NCBI GenBank assembly: GCA_965277105.1
Contig: OZ255710.1
Span: 620,001 to 684,000, forward strand
Direction of reading: 5' to 3'
From: CAXSBA01 sp965277105
Lineage (GTDB): Bacteria > Spirochaetota > UBA12135 > COTS27 > CAXSBA01
DNA length: 64,000 bases
Part shown: positions 1 through 8,465 of the stretch, piece after piece
Numbering within the stretch: position 1 is the first letter of the stretch
Layout: each line of letters begins with the position of its first letter
Translations under genes and position numbers: made by a program
Notes under the pieces: generated by a model
Seen by the model: only the letters and a program-made list of their open reading frames with translations
Told to the model about the DNA's origin: nothing
Database searches by the model: none

Positions 1-345
1 AAGGACTCTTTACTAAAAGATTTAATTGATATTATTAAAAAAAGTAAGCGTAATCTTTTTCCGGTGATTGATAACGAAAAAAGCTTAGTGGGATACATAA
101 CTTTAGATGATGTTCGAGAAAAAATGTTTGATGAGAAGTTGCAGAAAAACCTTAAAATAAGCTCGCTGATGACAAGAGTTTCTACGGTTATTGAAATAAA
201 TGAAGATATGAACGATGTGATAGAAAAATTTGAAACCACTGAGTCGTGGAATTTACCTGTGGTTGAAAATAAAAGATACGTTGGCTTTATCTCTAAATCT
301 CGGATTTTTAGCTATTATCGTAACGAGCTTATTAGAAGTGATTAG
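1..345 (+). CDS. ClC-type chloride channel, C-terminal CBS pair (partial)
   Basis: The reading frame is open from the first base of the window, so only the last 114 residues are seen. They form tandem CBS-like halves: one around FPVIDNEKSLVGYITLDD and one around WNLPVVENKRYVGFISKS. This layout, with the ending ISKSRIFSYYR, resembles the cytoplasmic CBS tail of ClC chloride channel/transporter proteins, where the pair binds adenine nucleotides and gates the pore. The membrane part would lie left of the window. A stand-alone CBS protein or another CBS-bearing transporter cannot be excluded. The frame ends in TAG 34 residues after the second CBS hydrophobic strand. Confidence 0.6.
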   Translation, partial: KDSLLKDLIDIIKKSKRNLFPVIDNEKSLVGYITLDDVREKMFDEKLQKNLKISSLMTRVSTVIEINEDMNDVIEKFETTESWNLPVVENKRYVGFISKSRIFSYYRNELIRSD

Positions 346-486
346 TTTAGTTTTCAGGCAAATCTAATATCATCAAACGTTAGATAGCAACAATAAAAAC
401 TAAATAAATTTTGTTCATTATATAATATCATTACTGTCTTAGGCTTTTATACAGAGACAAAATTATTTAGAAAAATAGGATAAAAA
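346..486 (+). promoter_or_regulatory. Intergenic region with candidate -10 for the dehydrogenase
   Basis: The 141-base gap between the CBS protein and the dehydrogenase contains TATAAT at 421-426, about 60 bases before the ATG at 487, with no convincing -35 box. An AGGA ribosome-binding site lies at about 477-480. This is pattern matching in very AT-rich DNA, where such hexamers are common by chance. Confidence 0.3.
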
Positions 487-1311
487 ATGAGTAAAACAAT
501 TTTAATTACTGGTTGTAGTAGCGGAATTGGTAAAGCTACTGCTAAATTTTTTCAAGAAAAAGGGTGGAATGTGATTGCTACTATGCGCACTCCAGAAAAA
601 GAAGGAGAGCTTTCTGCTTTAGATAACGTGTTGGTTACTAAATTAGATGTGCAAGATTTAAGTTCAATTGATTCTGCGATTAACGCCGGAATAGAAAAAT
701 TTGGTGCTATAGATGTGGTGGTTAATAATGCAGGATATGGGATAATGGGAGTATTTGAAGCAACTGATAGAGAAGCAACCAAAAGGCAGTTCGATGTTAA
801 TGTGATGGGCGTGTTTGATGTAACCAAAGCAGTTCTTCCTCATATGCGAAAAAATAAATCAGGGATGATTATTAACATATCTTCTATTGTAGGGAAAATG
901 GCTTTCCCAGGTTTTCCCTTATACATTTCGACGAAATTTGCTGTGGAAGGATTTAGTGAAGCCCTTGCCTATGAATTAGATAGTTTAGGTGTTCAAGTAA
1001 AGCTGGTAGAACCAGGCGCTATCAAAACCGATTTTACTGGGCGTTCTGCCGATGTTCAACAAGACGAGTCTCTTACTGAGTACAAAGAGTTTTCTACTAA
1101 AGTAATGGAAGCTTTTGCCGGAATGAGTTCTTCGGGGAATATGGGTACTTCTGAGATGGTAGCAGGAGTGATTTACGAAGCAGCTACTGATGGCAAAAAG
1201 CAGTTGCGCTACCTTGCTGGGACTGATGCTAATCAAATGAATAGCGCTAGAAAATCTATGGAAGATGAAGCTCTTTATAATATGGTTAAAAGTAATTTTA
1301 AGATTAATTAA
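487..1311 (+). CDS. Short-chain dehydrogenase/reductase (SDR family)
   Basis: A 274-residue classical SDR, predicted to be a cytosolic NAD(P)-dependent oxidoreductase of unknown substrate. The dinucleotide-binding TGCSSGIG motif is at residues 8-15, NNAG at 80-83, the catalytic serine in ISS at 131-133, and YISTK gives the catalytic Tyr146 and Lys150. All the catalytic tetrad positions look intact. The C-terminal 80 residues are the variable substrate-binding lid. The ATG at 487 is preceded by AGGA. The gene is monocistronic: it is followed by a hairpin terminator and then convergent polA. Confidence 0.93.
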   Translation: MSKTILITGCSSGIGKATAKFFQEKGWNVIATMRTPEKEGELSALDNVLVTKLDVQDLSSIDSAINAGIEKFGAIDVVVNNAGYGIMGVFEATDREATKRQFDVNVMGVFDVTKAVLPHMRKNKSGMIINISSIVGKMAFPGFPLYISTKFAVEGFSEALAYELDSLGVQVKLVEPGAIKTDFTGRSADVQQDESLTEYKEFSTKVMEAFAGMSSSGNMGTSEMVAGVIYEAATDGKKQLRYLAGTDANQMNSARKSMEDEALYNMVKSNFKIN

Positions 1312-1344
1312 TAATTACCATTACTTCAATAATTAACTATAATT

Positions 1345-1381
1345 AACTGGGAAAATAAATTTTTATTTTTCCCAGTTTTTT
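1345..1381 (+). terminator. Rho-independent terminator of the SDR gene, inside the polA 3' end
   Basis: AACTGGGAAAATAAA (1345-1359) pairs with TTTATTTTTCCCAGTT (1362-1377) with one bulged base, and the arm is followed by a T run on the + strand. The right arm covers the last codons of the convergent polA gene (stop at 1363), so the two genes overlap functionally at their 3' ends. Confidence 0.7.
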
Positions 1382-4095
1382 CCTTTCATCACGTTGACTT
1401 CCAAGATTTCGTGAAAAGGTTTTATATTCGTTAAAGTTTTAGTGATTTTATCTACGTTTTCTTCTACTTCGTTTTCAGCGATGTAAAAAACCAATTCATC
1501 ATGTACTTGCATAACCATTTGAGCTGAGATGGTATTAGCTTTGATTTTTTCTTGGAGATTGAGCATGGCTTTTTTGATAATATCAGAAGCAGTTCCTTGG
1601 ATGACGGAGTTAAAAGCAATCCTTTCTGCTCGAGCTTTAACAAAAAACTGACTACTGAGGATATCCTTAACCCACCTTTTCCTTTTATAATAGGTTTCGA
1701 CAAATCCATTTTCTCTAGCAAAAGTTAAGATTTTTTCTTGATAAGTTTTTACTTTAGGGTAGCTAGCAAAAAATATTTTAATGAATTCATTAGCTTCTTG
1801 ATAGGATACCTTGAGGTCTTCGGATAAAGCATGAGCTGATATCCCATAAATCACTGAGAAATTAATAGTTTTAGCAATAGTTCTTTCTTCTAGGCCAATT
1901 TCTTCTACATTTTTCCCAAAAAGTAAGGAAGCAGTTTTTTGGTGAATATCAATTTTCTTTTGATAAGCTTCTAAAAAAGATTCGTCTTTAGCTAACCACG
2001 CTAAAATCCTTAACTCTACTTGAGAGTAGTCGATGGAAACTAGAGTAAACCCATGAGGGGCAATAAAAGCTTTTCTAATTCCGGCACTTTCTTTTCCTAT
2101 AGGAATGTTCTGTAAATTAGGATTGTTAGAAGAAAGCCTACCAGTGGCGGCTACTGCTTGATTGTAGCTTGTGTGTACTCGACCAGTAATAGGGGAAATT
2201 AATTTAGGGAGGGCTAATACGTAAGTGCTTAATAATTTGTTAAATTTGCGATAATTTAAAATGAAAGTAGCAATAACATAATTAGGAGCTAATTTTTCTA
2301 AGACGTAGTTGTCGGTAGAAAATCCTGTCTTCATTTTTTTTATGGGTTTTATTGCTAATTTTTCAAATAATATTTTTTGTAATTGTTTGGTGGAATTAAT
2401 ATTAAATTCCTCGCCAACTAAAGCATAAATTCTCTTTTCTTCTTGAACAATTTTTTTGCTTAAATTCTCTTGCAGAGATTGTAATACTTTTTCGTCGATT
2501 AACACGCCCCTTATTTCCATATCTCCTAAGACTTCGATAAAAGGAATATCGACATTATTAAAAAGTTCAAGTTGAGCCTCGGTTAGTTTTTTTTTTTGTT
2601 CTTGGTAAATTAAAAAAGTAAATTCTCCATCTTCATAGGTGTAATTTTTTAAAGCTTCTTTTTCTATGGTGAAAATGGAATCTTGATTTTTTATCAGTTC
2701 TTTAAACTTAATTTTTTGATATTGAAAATAATGGAAGATCATATCTTCTAAATTGAAATGGTTTTTGTCGGGATCTAAAAAATACTCAGCAATCATCGTA
2801 TCGAAGGAAATCCCTTTTAAGTGGATTCCCTTAGCTTTTAAAATAAGGTATTCAAATTTGAGATTATGCCCAATTTTTTTAATCTGTTCGTCTTCCAAGA
2901 TAGGTTTAAAATTATTTAGAAAAGTGTCTTGATTTTCTTGCCCTTGAGTTTCTTCCATTATTCGAAGATAAAAAGATTGCTGATCCTTAAAAGCAAAAAC
3001 AATTGCTACTATTTTAGCTTCGAAAGGATTTAAGCTAGTGGTCTCTAAATCGAAAGTGAAGATTTTTTCTTGTTTTATTTTTTCGATAACACTCGACAAC
3101 TCTTTAAGGCTAATTTCTTTTCTGGTGAAAGGGTTTTCCCATGAAGTTTTTTTGATTGATTCTGGTTTTTTTTGATTAGCGTCATCACTTAAAATTTCCT
3201 TGATAGTCAATTTCTCTTGATTCGCTTCAAAAGCAAGGAATTTTTTTTTAAGAGAATTAAACTCTAATTCTTCTAGAATTTTTAAAAGATCCCTTATTTG
3301 CACCGGAGAGAAATTAATCTCTTCTAACGAAGGCAAACCAGGGATGATGCTATTTAGAAGAATGAGTTTTTTTGAAAGGAAAGCCGAATCTTTTCCGGCA
3401 GATAGTTTTTTTTTTATAGTAGGAGATAATTCCTTTTCAGTTAAATTTTCATATAGGTTTTCTAGACTATCAAACTCTTTAATAAGTTTTTCAGCAGTTA
3501 CTTTACCCACTCCAGCAACTCCCGGGATGTTATCGGCTGTGTCTCCTAAAAGAGCGAGGTAGTCGGCTATTTGTCCAGGAGCAACTTTCATTTTTTCGAT
3601 GACTTTGTCTCGGTTTAATTCTAAAAATAAATTAGTCTTCCTGTCATTAGTTAAGACGGTTACGTGATCATTGACTAGTTGGAGTAAATCTTTGTCTGAA
3701 GAAAATATGGCTATTTGGTCGCTTTTTGGTGCAGATAAGGCATAGCTAGCGATAATATCATCAGCTTCGTAGGAAGTTTTAGCGACAGTTGGGATGCCTA
3801 AGTAGGAAAGGATTTTTTTAATAATATCAATTTGCTCTTTTAAGTCATCGGGCATTGGAGGGCGGTTGGCTTTATAATCATTGTATAACTTTTTTCTAAA
3901 GCTAGGCCCTTTGCTATCTAGAGTGCAAATAATTTTAGTGAAATCTCTTTCTTTGAAAAGCCGAAATAAAATATTTAGAAAAGCATAAACAACGGAAGTT
4001 ACTTGCCCTTTTTGGTTTTTTAAAGGATTTTTAAAAAATGCGTAATGAGCTCGATAAAAAAAACCATAAGAATCAATGATAATAATTTTAGACAA
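1363..4095 (-). CDS. polA: DNA polymerase I
   Basis: A full-length (910 aa) three-domain family A polymerase for Okazaki-fragment maturation and gap repair. Residues 1-290 are the 5' nuclease, starting IIIDSYGFFYRAHYA with the helix-3-turn motif near GVAGVGKVTAEKL. Residues about 330-500 are the 3'-5' exonuclease, and its acidic motifs look intact (FDLETTS, HNLKFEYL, YTYEDGEF), so proofreading is probably active. Residues 530-910 are the polymerase with motif A (SIDYSQVELR), motif B (KTINFSVIYG) and motif C (QVHDEL). The exonuclease is worth noting because many polA proteins have lost it. The ATG at 4095 starts 27 bases after the upstream gene stops, suggesting co-transcription. Confidence 0.98.
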   Translation of the reverse strand: MSKIIIIDSYGFFYRAHYAFFKNPLKNQKGQVTSVVYAFLNILFRLFKERDFTKIICTLDSKGPSFRKKLYNDYKANRPPMPDDLKEQIDIIKKILSYLGIPTVAKTSYEADDIIASYALSAPKSDQIAIFSSDKDLLQLVNDHVTVLTNDRKTNLFLELNRDKVIEKMKVAPGQIADYLALLGDTADNIPGVAGVGKVTAEKLIKEFDSLENLYENLTEKELSPTIKKKLSAGKDSAFLSKKLILLNSIIPGLPSLEEINFSPVQIRDLLKILEELEFNSLKKKFLAFEANQEKLTIKEILSDDANQKKPESIKKTSWENPFTRKEISLKELSSVIEKIKQEKIFTFDLETTSLNPFEAKIVAIVFAFKDQQSFYLRIMEETQGQENQDTFLNNFKPILEDEQIKKIGHNLKFEYLILKAKGIHLKGISFDTMIAEYFLDPDKNHFNLEDMIFHYFQYQKIKFKELIKNQDSIFTIEKEALKNYTYEDGEFTFLIYQEQKKKLTEAQLELFNNVDIPFIEVLGDMEIRGVLIDEKVLQSLQENLSKKIVQEEKRIYALVGEEFNINSTKQLQKILFEKLAIKPIKKMKTGFSTDNYVLEKLAPNYVIATFILNYRKFNKLLSTYVLALPKLISPITGRVHTSYNQAVAATGRLSSNNPNLQNIPIGKESAGIRKAFIAPHGFTLVSIDYSQVELRILAWLAKDESFLEAYQKKIDIHQKTASLLFGKNVEEIGLEERTIAKTINFSVIYGISAHALSEDLKVSYQEANEFIKIFFASYPKVKTYQEKILTFARENGFVETYYKRKRWVKDILSSQFFVKARAERIAFNSVIQGTASDIIKKAMLNLQEKIKANTISAQMVMQVHDELVFYIAENEVEENVDKITKTLTNIKPFHEILEVNVMKGKNWEK

Positions 4096-4122
4096 AAAGA
4101 TTGAAAGTAAGAAAACTAATTT

Positions 4123-5133
4123 TCATATACCACTTAAAACATAAATGATAAAAATAAAAATTACAACAAGGACCAGTAATGTCATTAAATTTCTTCTTAA
4201 CTCCCTAGCTTTATTGGTTCTTTTTCTTGCTTTTTTAGATTTTTTTTCGCTTTTTTCGTTTTCTAGATTTAAATCTTTGGGCTTAATTCCTTTCACCTTT
4301 ACCATTTCTTTTTCTTCAACCCTTCCTAAATTTCCATCAGCTAAAACTATGATTATCTCACTTACATCATTTTCAAAATTAACTGATTTTACGGTGGCTT
4401 TTAAGCTAGGGGTGCTAGCTATCATTTCTTGCTTTTTTATTAGTTTGTTTTTTTTACTTTCATCGTCGTCTTCATCATCTTCTTCATTCTCATCTATGTC
4501 AATAGAAGGTTTAACAAAAATGATATCACCAGGTTCTAATAAGAAAATAAATATTCCCTTGGAGGGGGATAAAACTAAATCGTATTCTTGATAATCAACA
4601 TTAATATCTTCATGATGAAACACCTCATCGTCATCTTCGTCATGGTCAGATTGGAAGTGTTTTTTTTTTAATTCGGTTTCTTCTTGCTCATTTAAGGTTT
4701 TAGCGATATAAATAAAAGCAAATCTACTATCGGTAGAATTGACAACTTGAGAAGCTATTCTTTTATTAATAAGGGTTTTTAAATCATCTTCGATTGCATC
4801 TTCGATAAAAATTTCTTTTAAATTTTTTAAATTTAAAAACTTATTAAGGTTATTGAGAATAAAAGCAGTCAAATCTTCGTTTATTTGGTTGATGATAGAT
4901 AAATTTAAGTTGGCCTGTTTTTTTTCTTCTACTATTTTTTTGAAAAAAGCAATGGGATTTTTGTCAATATTGGCTTCATCATAAAGCCTTTGGCTATTGG
5001 CTACACAAAAATTTAAACTACTAAAATCAACCTTGTTTTTTTCTCCGCTATAAAGAGAAAATTCTATTTGGAAAATTCCACTCCTAAATGATTCAAAGTT
5101 AACAAATTTGCCATGCAAGTATATTTTTAACAT
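4123..5133 (-). CDS. Acidic, C-terminally membrane-anchored protein of unknown function
   Basis: A 336-residue protein not recognised as a known family. The N-terminal 160 residues look globular. Two strongly acidic stretches follow (around HDEDDDEV near 168 and DENEEDDEDDDE near 220). They flank a hydrophobic segment, and then a basic linker (KKSKKARKRTNKARELRR) leads into one transmembrane helix ending at the C-terminus (MTLLVLVVIFIFIIYVL). This topology places the bulk of the protein in the cytoplasm, tail-anchored. It lies directly upstream of polA on the same strand, but nothing in its sequence ties it to replication. Confidence 0.75.
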   Translation of the reverse strand: MLKIYLHGKFVNFESFRSGIFQIEFSLYSGEKNKVDFSSLNFCVANSQRLYDEANIDKNPIAFFKKIVEEKKQANLNLSIINQINEDLTAFILNNLNKFLNLKNLKEIFIEDAIEDDLKTLINKRIASQVVNSTDSRFAFIYIAKTLNEQEETELKKKHFQSDHDEDDDEVFHHEDINVDYQEYDLVLSPSKGIFIFLLEPGDIIFVKPSIDIDENEEDDEDDDESKKNKLIKKQEMIASTPSLKATVKSVNFENDVSEIIIVLADGNLGRVEEKEMVKVKGIKPKDLNLENEKSEKKSKKARKRTNKARELRRNLMTLLVLVVIFIFIIYVLSGI

Positions 5134-5224
5134 TTTTTTTAAATTAAATAATATGACTAATAAATCATATCATATCATAGTATAATTAAATTATATCTAA
5201 AAAAATTATTATATATTACTACTA

Positions 5225-5644
5225 ATGAATATTGTTAATTTAATCGGACGAATTGTTAATGAGCTTGAGGTTAAAAAAGTTTCTCAAGATAATAGTTTAT
5301 TAAACTTTAGTGTTGCTTACAATGAAAGATGGGGAACTAGGGAAGAGAGTCATTTTTTCAATATAGTTTCCTGGGGCAAGCAAGCAGAGACTATTGCTAG
5401 TTATTTCAAAAAGGGGCAAAGAATCGGCATCACTGGGAAATTGAAGCAAGAAAGGTTTCAAGATAAAGAAGGAGTCAATAGGTCTAGAGTGGTAATTGTT
5501 TTACGAGATTTTACTTTTATTGAAAATAAAAGTTCTGATAATAGTTTTTCCAGCAATAAAAAAAATAATAATTATAATAACGACGGCAACGGTTTTGATA
5601 ACTTTTCTCCGCCTTCGGACTTAGATGATGAAGTTCCTTTTTGA
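5225..5644 (+). CDS. ssb: Single-stranded DNA-binding protein
   Basis: A 139-residue bacterial SSB. Residues 1-105 form the OB fold, beginning MNIVNLIGRIVNELEVK and including the core strand HFFNIVSWGKQAETIA. A short Asn-rich, disordered linker follows. The tip ends DDEVPF, an intact version of the acidic-hydrophobic tail that recruits repair and replication proteins. It probably acts as a homotetramer on the lagging strand with PolA and DnaE encoded nearby. It is transcribed divergently from the polA pair. Confidence 0.96.
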   Translation: MNIVNLIGRIVNELEVKKVSQDNSLLNFSVAYNERWGTREESHFFNIVSWGKQAETIASYFKKGQRIGITGKLKQERFQDKEGVNRSRVVIVLRDFTFIENKSSDNSFSSNKKNNNYNNDGNGFDNFSPPSDLDDEVPF

Positions 5645-5775
5645 TTTATTAAATTGCAATTAATGATTGTACAATATAGTGGTTGCTTTAAAAATGTATT
5701 GTAAACTTATATTTAGACAATATTTATTTTTTTAAAAAATACAATATAAAAATAAAAAAAAATGAGCTAACAATC

Positions 5776-7506
5776 TTGAAAAAAATAATAAACTTTTTTC
5801 TAGGACCTAAAGTAAAAAATGTTAGAGTCATCCCTTTAAGTGCCAAAATTGTATTTATTTTTTCTATTTTCCTTTTAGTTTCTAATTTTTCTACTAATTA
5901 CATTAATTTATCTCTTAACCAAAACCTTTTAAAAAAGTATTTAAAAACTATCCTTTTAAAAGATCTTAAAGAGATAGTTCAAATAGCCAATAATCAATAC
6001 GAAGTTTTCTCTTATACAGAAAATCTCGAAGAAGCTAAAAAATCTTTGAAAGAGAGTGTCAAAAAAGCTTTTCCAGTAGAGTTTTCTTTGATTATAGGGA
6101 TGAAAGAAAGCGATCTCGGTGCTGAAGAATTGGTTTTTTCTACTAAAGATGATTTTTTTCTTACAGAAGAATTTTTAAATGACATTGACTTTGCCACTTT
6201 TGATGCGGATTCTATCAATGAAGTAACTTTTAACTATAATGGTGTCCCTTACTTTGGTATTTATCGTTATCATAAAAATTTTGATATGTTTTTAATTCGA
6301 GCTGAACAAGAAGAATCCTATGAAAGTGAAACAGTTTTTTTAAGTTATTTAATTTCAGTTATCATTATTGCCATTACAATTCTTTGTTCTTTGCTTGGTT
6401 TTTTCTTTATCAATCGATTGACTAAATATTTAACAATTATTAGGAATAGCTTAATTGAAATGCAGAAAGAGCAAGCCCTTAGACCAATTGATTTGAAAAA
6501 AGCAACTAATGACGAGGTTACTTATTTAGGAATAGCCTTAAACTCTTTGTCTTATACTATGAAAAATCTCCTAGAGGTTTTTAGAAAATTCGTCTCAACG
6601 GATTTGGTGCAGAAAGCCTATGAAGAGAGAATTATTCGCTTAGAAGGGGAGCGAAAAGAGTTAGCTATTTTATTTACCGATATAAAAAAGTTTACTTATA
6701 TAACCGAGAAACTAGGAAATGACGTGATTAAACTCCTTAATTTATTCTATGATAAAGCCATAGAAAGCGTGATTAAAAAAAATGGAATAATTGGCTCTAT
6801 TATTGGTGATGCCTTACTTGGTATTTTTGGTGCGTTTAACAAAAGTGAAGCGAACTTAGGCAAACAAAATCAAGAAAACAAGTCTTATGAAGCGGTCCTT
6901 GCTGGTTTTAAAATTATTAACGATGCTAACCAACTAAGGGGTATGATGATAAAAAAAAAACAAGATTTGATGGCCAAAAATTCTAAAGAATGGACCGATG
7001 AAAACGAAGAAATATTTAAAGCGGTTATGTTGGATGTGGGGATCGGGATAGATGGTGGGGAAGTTTTTTATGGGAACATCGGCTCTAATCAGCAAATGAC
7101 CAACACTGTTATTGGGGATAACGTTAATTCAGCTTCTAGGCTAGAGGGGTTAACAAGAGAATACTTAGTCCCTATTATCTGCTCCGAGTACATTAAAAAC
7201 GAAATTGAGAAAATTATTAATATTGATATAAGTTTTATTGAAATAGATAGGGTGCAAGTAAAAGGAAAAACCGAGGGTAAATTAATTTTTTATCCTATAT
7301 TGCAAAAAGAGATAACTAGTGAATTAGCAAAAAGTGTTAATAGTTATAAGTCAGCTTTAGATTTATATTATCAGGGCAAGTGGCCTTCAGCGCATAAGAT
7401 TTTTAAGAATTTAAATAGTTTTGGTCCGGCTAAAGTTATGACTTCAAGGACTCGTAAAAGATGTCCTGCTAATTGGGAGGGAAGTTGGCAGATGACTAGT
7501 AAATAA
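5776..7506 (+). CDS. Membrane-bound class III adenylate/guanylate cyclase
   Basis: A 576-residue receptor-type nucleotide cyclase starting at TTG 5776. Order of parts: TM helix near residues 24-44, periplasmic sensor domain about 45-190, second TM helix about 192-213, a HAMP-like linker, then a class III cyclase domain about 285-490 with the metal-binding FTDIKKFT and GDALLGIFG motifs and the GDNVNSASRLEG signature. A short tail ends in CPANWEGSWQMTSK, as in many bacterial cyclases. The product is predicted to be cAMP. Substrate specificity (ATP or GTP) cannot be settled by eye. The next genes begin within 15 bases, suggesting one operon with the coiled-coil proteins. Confidence 0.9.
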   Translation: MKKIINFFLGPKVKNVRVIPLSAKIVFIFSIFLLVSNFSTNYINLSLNQNLLKKYLKTILLKDLKEIVQIANNQYEVFSYTENLEEAKKSLKESVKKAFPVEFSLIIGMKESDLGAEELVFSTKDDFFLTEEFLNDIDFATFDADSINEVTFNYNGVPYFGIYRYHKNFDMFLIRAEQEESYESETVFLSYLISVIIIAITILCSLLGFFFINRLTKYLTIIRNSLIEMQKEQALRPIDLKKATNDEVTYLGIALNSLSYTMKNLLEVFRKFVSTDLVQKAYEERIIRLEGERKELAILFTDIKKFTYITEKLGNDVIKLLNLFYDKAIESVIKKNGIIGSIIGDALLGIFGAFNKSEANLGKQNQENKSYEAVLAGFKIINDANQLRGMMIKKKQDLMAKNSKEWTDENEEIFKAVMLDVGIGIDGGEVFYGNIGSNQQMTNTVIGDNVNSASRLEGLTREYLVPIICSEYIKNEIEKIINIDISFIEIDRVQVKGKTEGKLIFYPILQKEITSELAKSVNSYKSALDLYYQGKWPSAHKIFKNLNSFGPAKVMTSRTRKRCPANWEGSWQMTSK

Positions 7507-7519
7507 ATCAGATATTTAT

Positions 7520-8242
7520 ATGAGTGATAAATCATTAAATAATAAGTCACCTAATAAAAATTTAAATGATAAAATAACTCCTTATAATCGAAATCAAGAA
7601 AAAGTAAAGAAATTTTTTTTAGAAAAAGCAATTGATGTTAAAGAGGCTCCTAAGCCATATTTGATAGAAAATGAATTTAATAAAACTAAAGAAAATCAAA
7701 ACTATTCTAATTTGTTTATTTTATTAAGTTCTTGTGCTTTTATTATTATTAGTTCTCTTTTAATTGTTAATATTTATGAAAAAACTCAAGAAAAAGAAAA
7801 AATTAACATAAAAATAGAAGAATTCTCTGACATTGATATTCACAAAGTTTTAATTCAAGCTAATAACTTTAAAAATGAATTACTGCAAAAAAAAAGAGAA
7901 TTAATCGGATTGGAAACGCAGAAAAAAGATGAATTACAAAAAAGTTTTTCTGTTTATAATAATGAAGTAAAAAAAATAGTTAACAATAATACCTTAAGTA
8001 GTGGCGTCAAAAGGAATAAAAATCAGCTCTTATTTAACGAAAGAAAACAACAAGAAGCGGCTATTTTAGCCAAATACCAAGGTAAAATTAATGAGCTCCA
8101 AGATAAAATCAATGACTTAGTAAAAAAAGTAAGTATCCTTGATCAGCGAGCAATTGAAAAAGCCATTAAAACTGATGATTTTGCTGGTTATCAAGGGGAG
8201 TTATTAGACGTTAGAATTGAAAATCTGGAAAAAAGCAAGTAA
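7520..8242 (+). CDS. Membrane-anchored coiled-coil protein, shorter paralogue of the next gene
   Basis: A 240-residue protein starting 14 bases after the cyclase stop. It has a polar N-terminus (about 70 aa), one transmembrane helix (LFILLSSCAFIIISSLLIV) and then a long Lys/Glu/Gln-rich coiled coil. It aligns along its whole length with the N-terminal half of the gene at 8466: FFLEKA, IEEFSDI, AIKTDDF and GYQ are shared. It stops at ENLEKSK, where the longer paralogue continues for about 230 residues. It is therefore a tandem duplicate that is truncated or never had the C-terminal domain. No known family was recognised. Confidence 0.8.
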   Translation: MSDKSLNNKSPNKNLNDKITPYNRNQEKVKKFFLEKAIDVKEAPKPYLIENEFNKTKENQNYSNLFILLSSCAFIIISSLLIVNIYEKTQEKEKINIKIEEFSDIDIHKVLIQANNFKNELLQKKRELIGLETQKKDELQKSFSVYNNEVKKIVNNNTLSSGVKRNKNQLLFNERKQQEAAILAKYQGKINELQDKINDLVKKVSILDQRAIEKAIKTDDFAGYQGELLDVRIENLEKSK

Positions 8243-8465
8243 TAAGAGTAATGAGAAATTTTTTTTTTAAACGAAGGAATAAGCAAAAGTAAATTTTGTA
8301 AAAAAAGTTAAAAAAAAAATTCTAATAAAAAGGGAAAAAATAAAGCATGAAAATGCATAATTAAATTTAAATTCCTAAAAAAATTAAGATATAATTCCTT
8401 TATTAGTTTGAGAAAATAGCGACAAAGAATAAGTAAAAATAAAATTGAAAAGAGAACTACCTGAA
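8243..8465 (+). promoter_or_regulatory. AT-rich gap between the two paralogues
   Basis: About 220 bases with no credible gene. TATAAT occurs near 8390-8395, about 70 bases upstream of the next start, and could be a -10 box. No decayed continuation of the shorter paralogue is seen in it: all frames hit stops within a few codons. Confidence 0.3.

Noticed and set aside
4145..4591. Plus-strand 148-residue reading frame
   Set aside because: It is antisense to the acidic stretches of the tail-anchored protein; its long Ser runs (TCN/AGN codons) are the complement of Asp/Glu codons.
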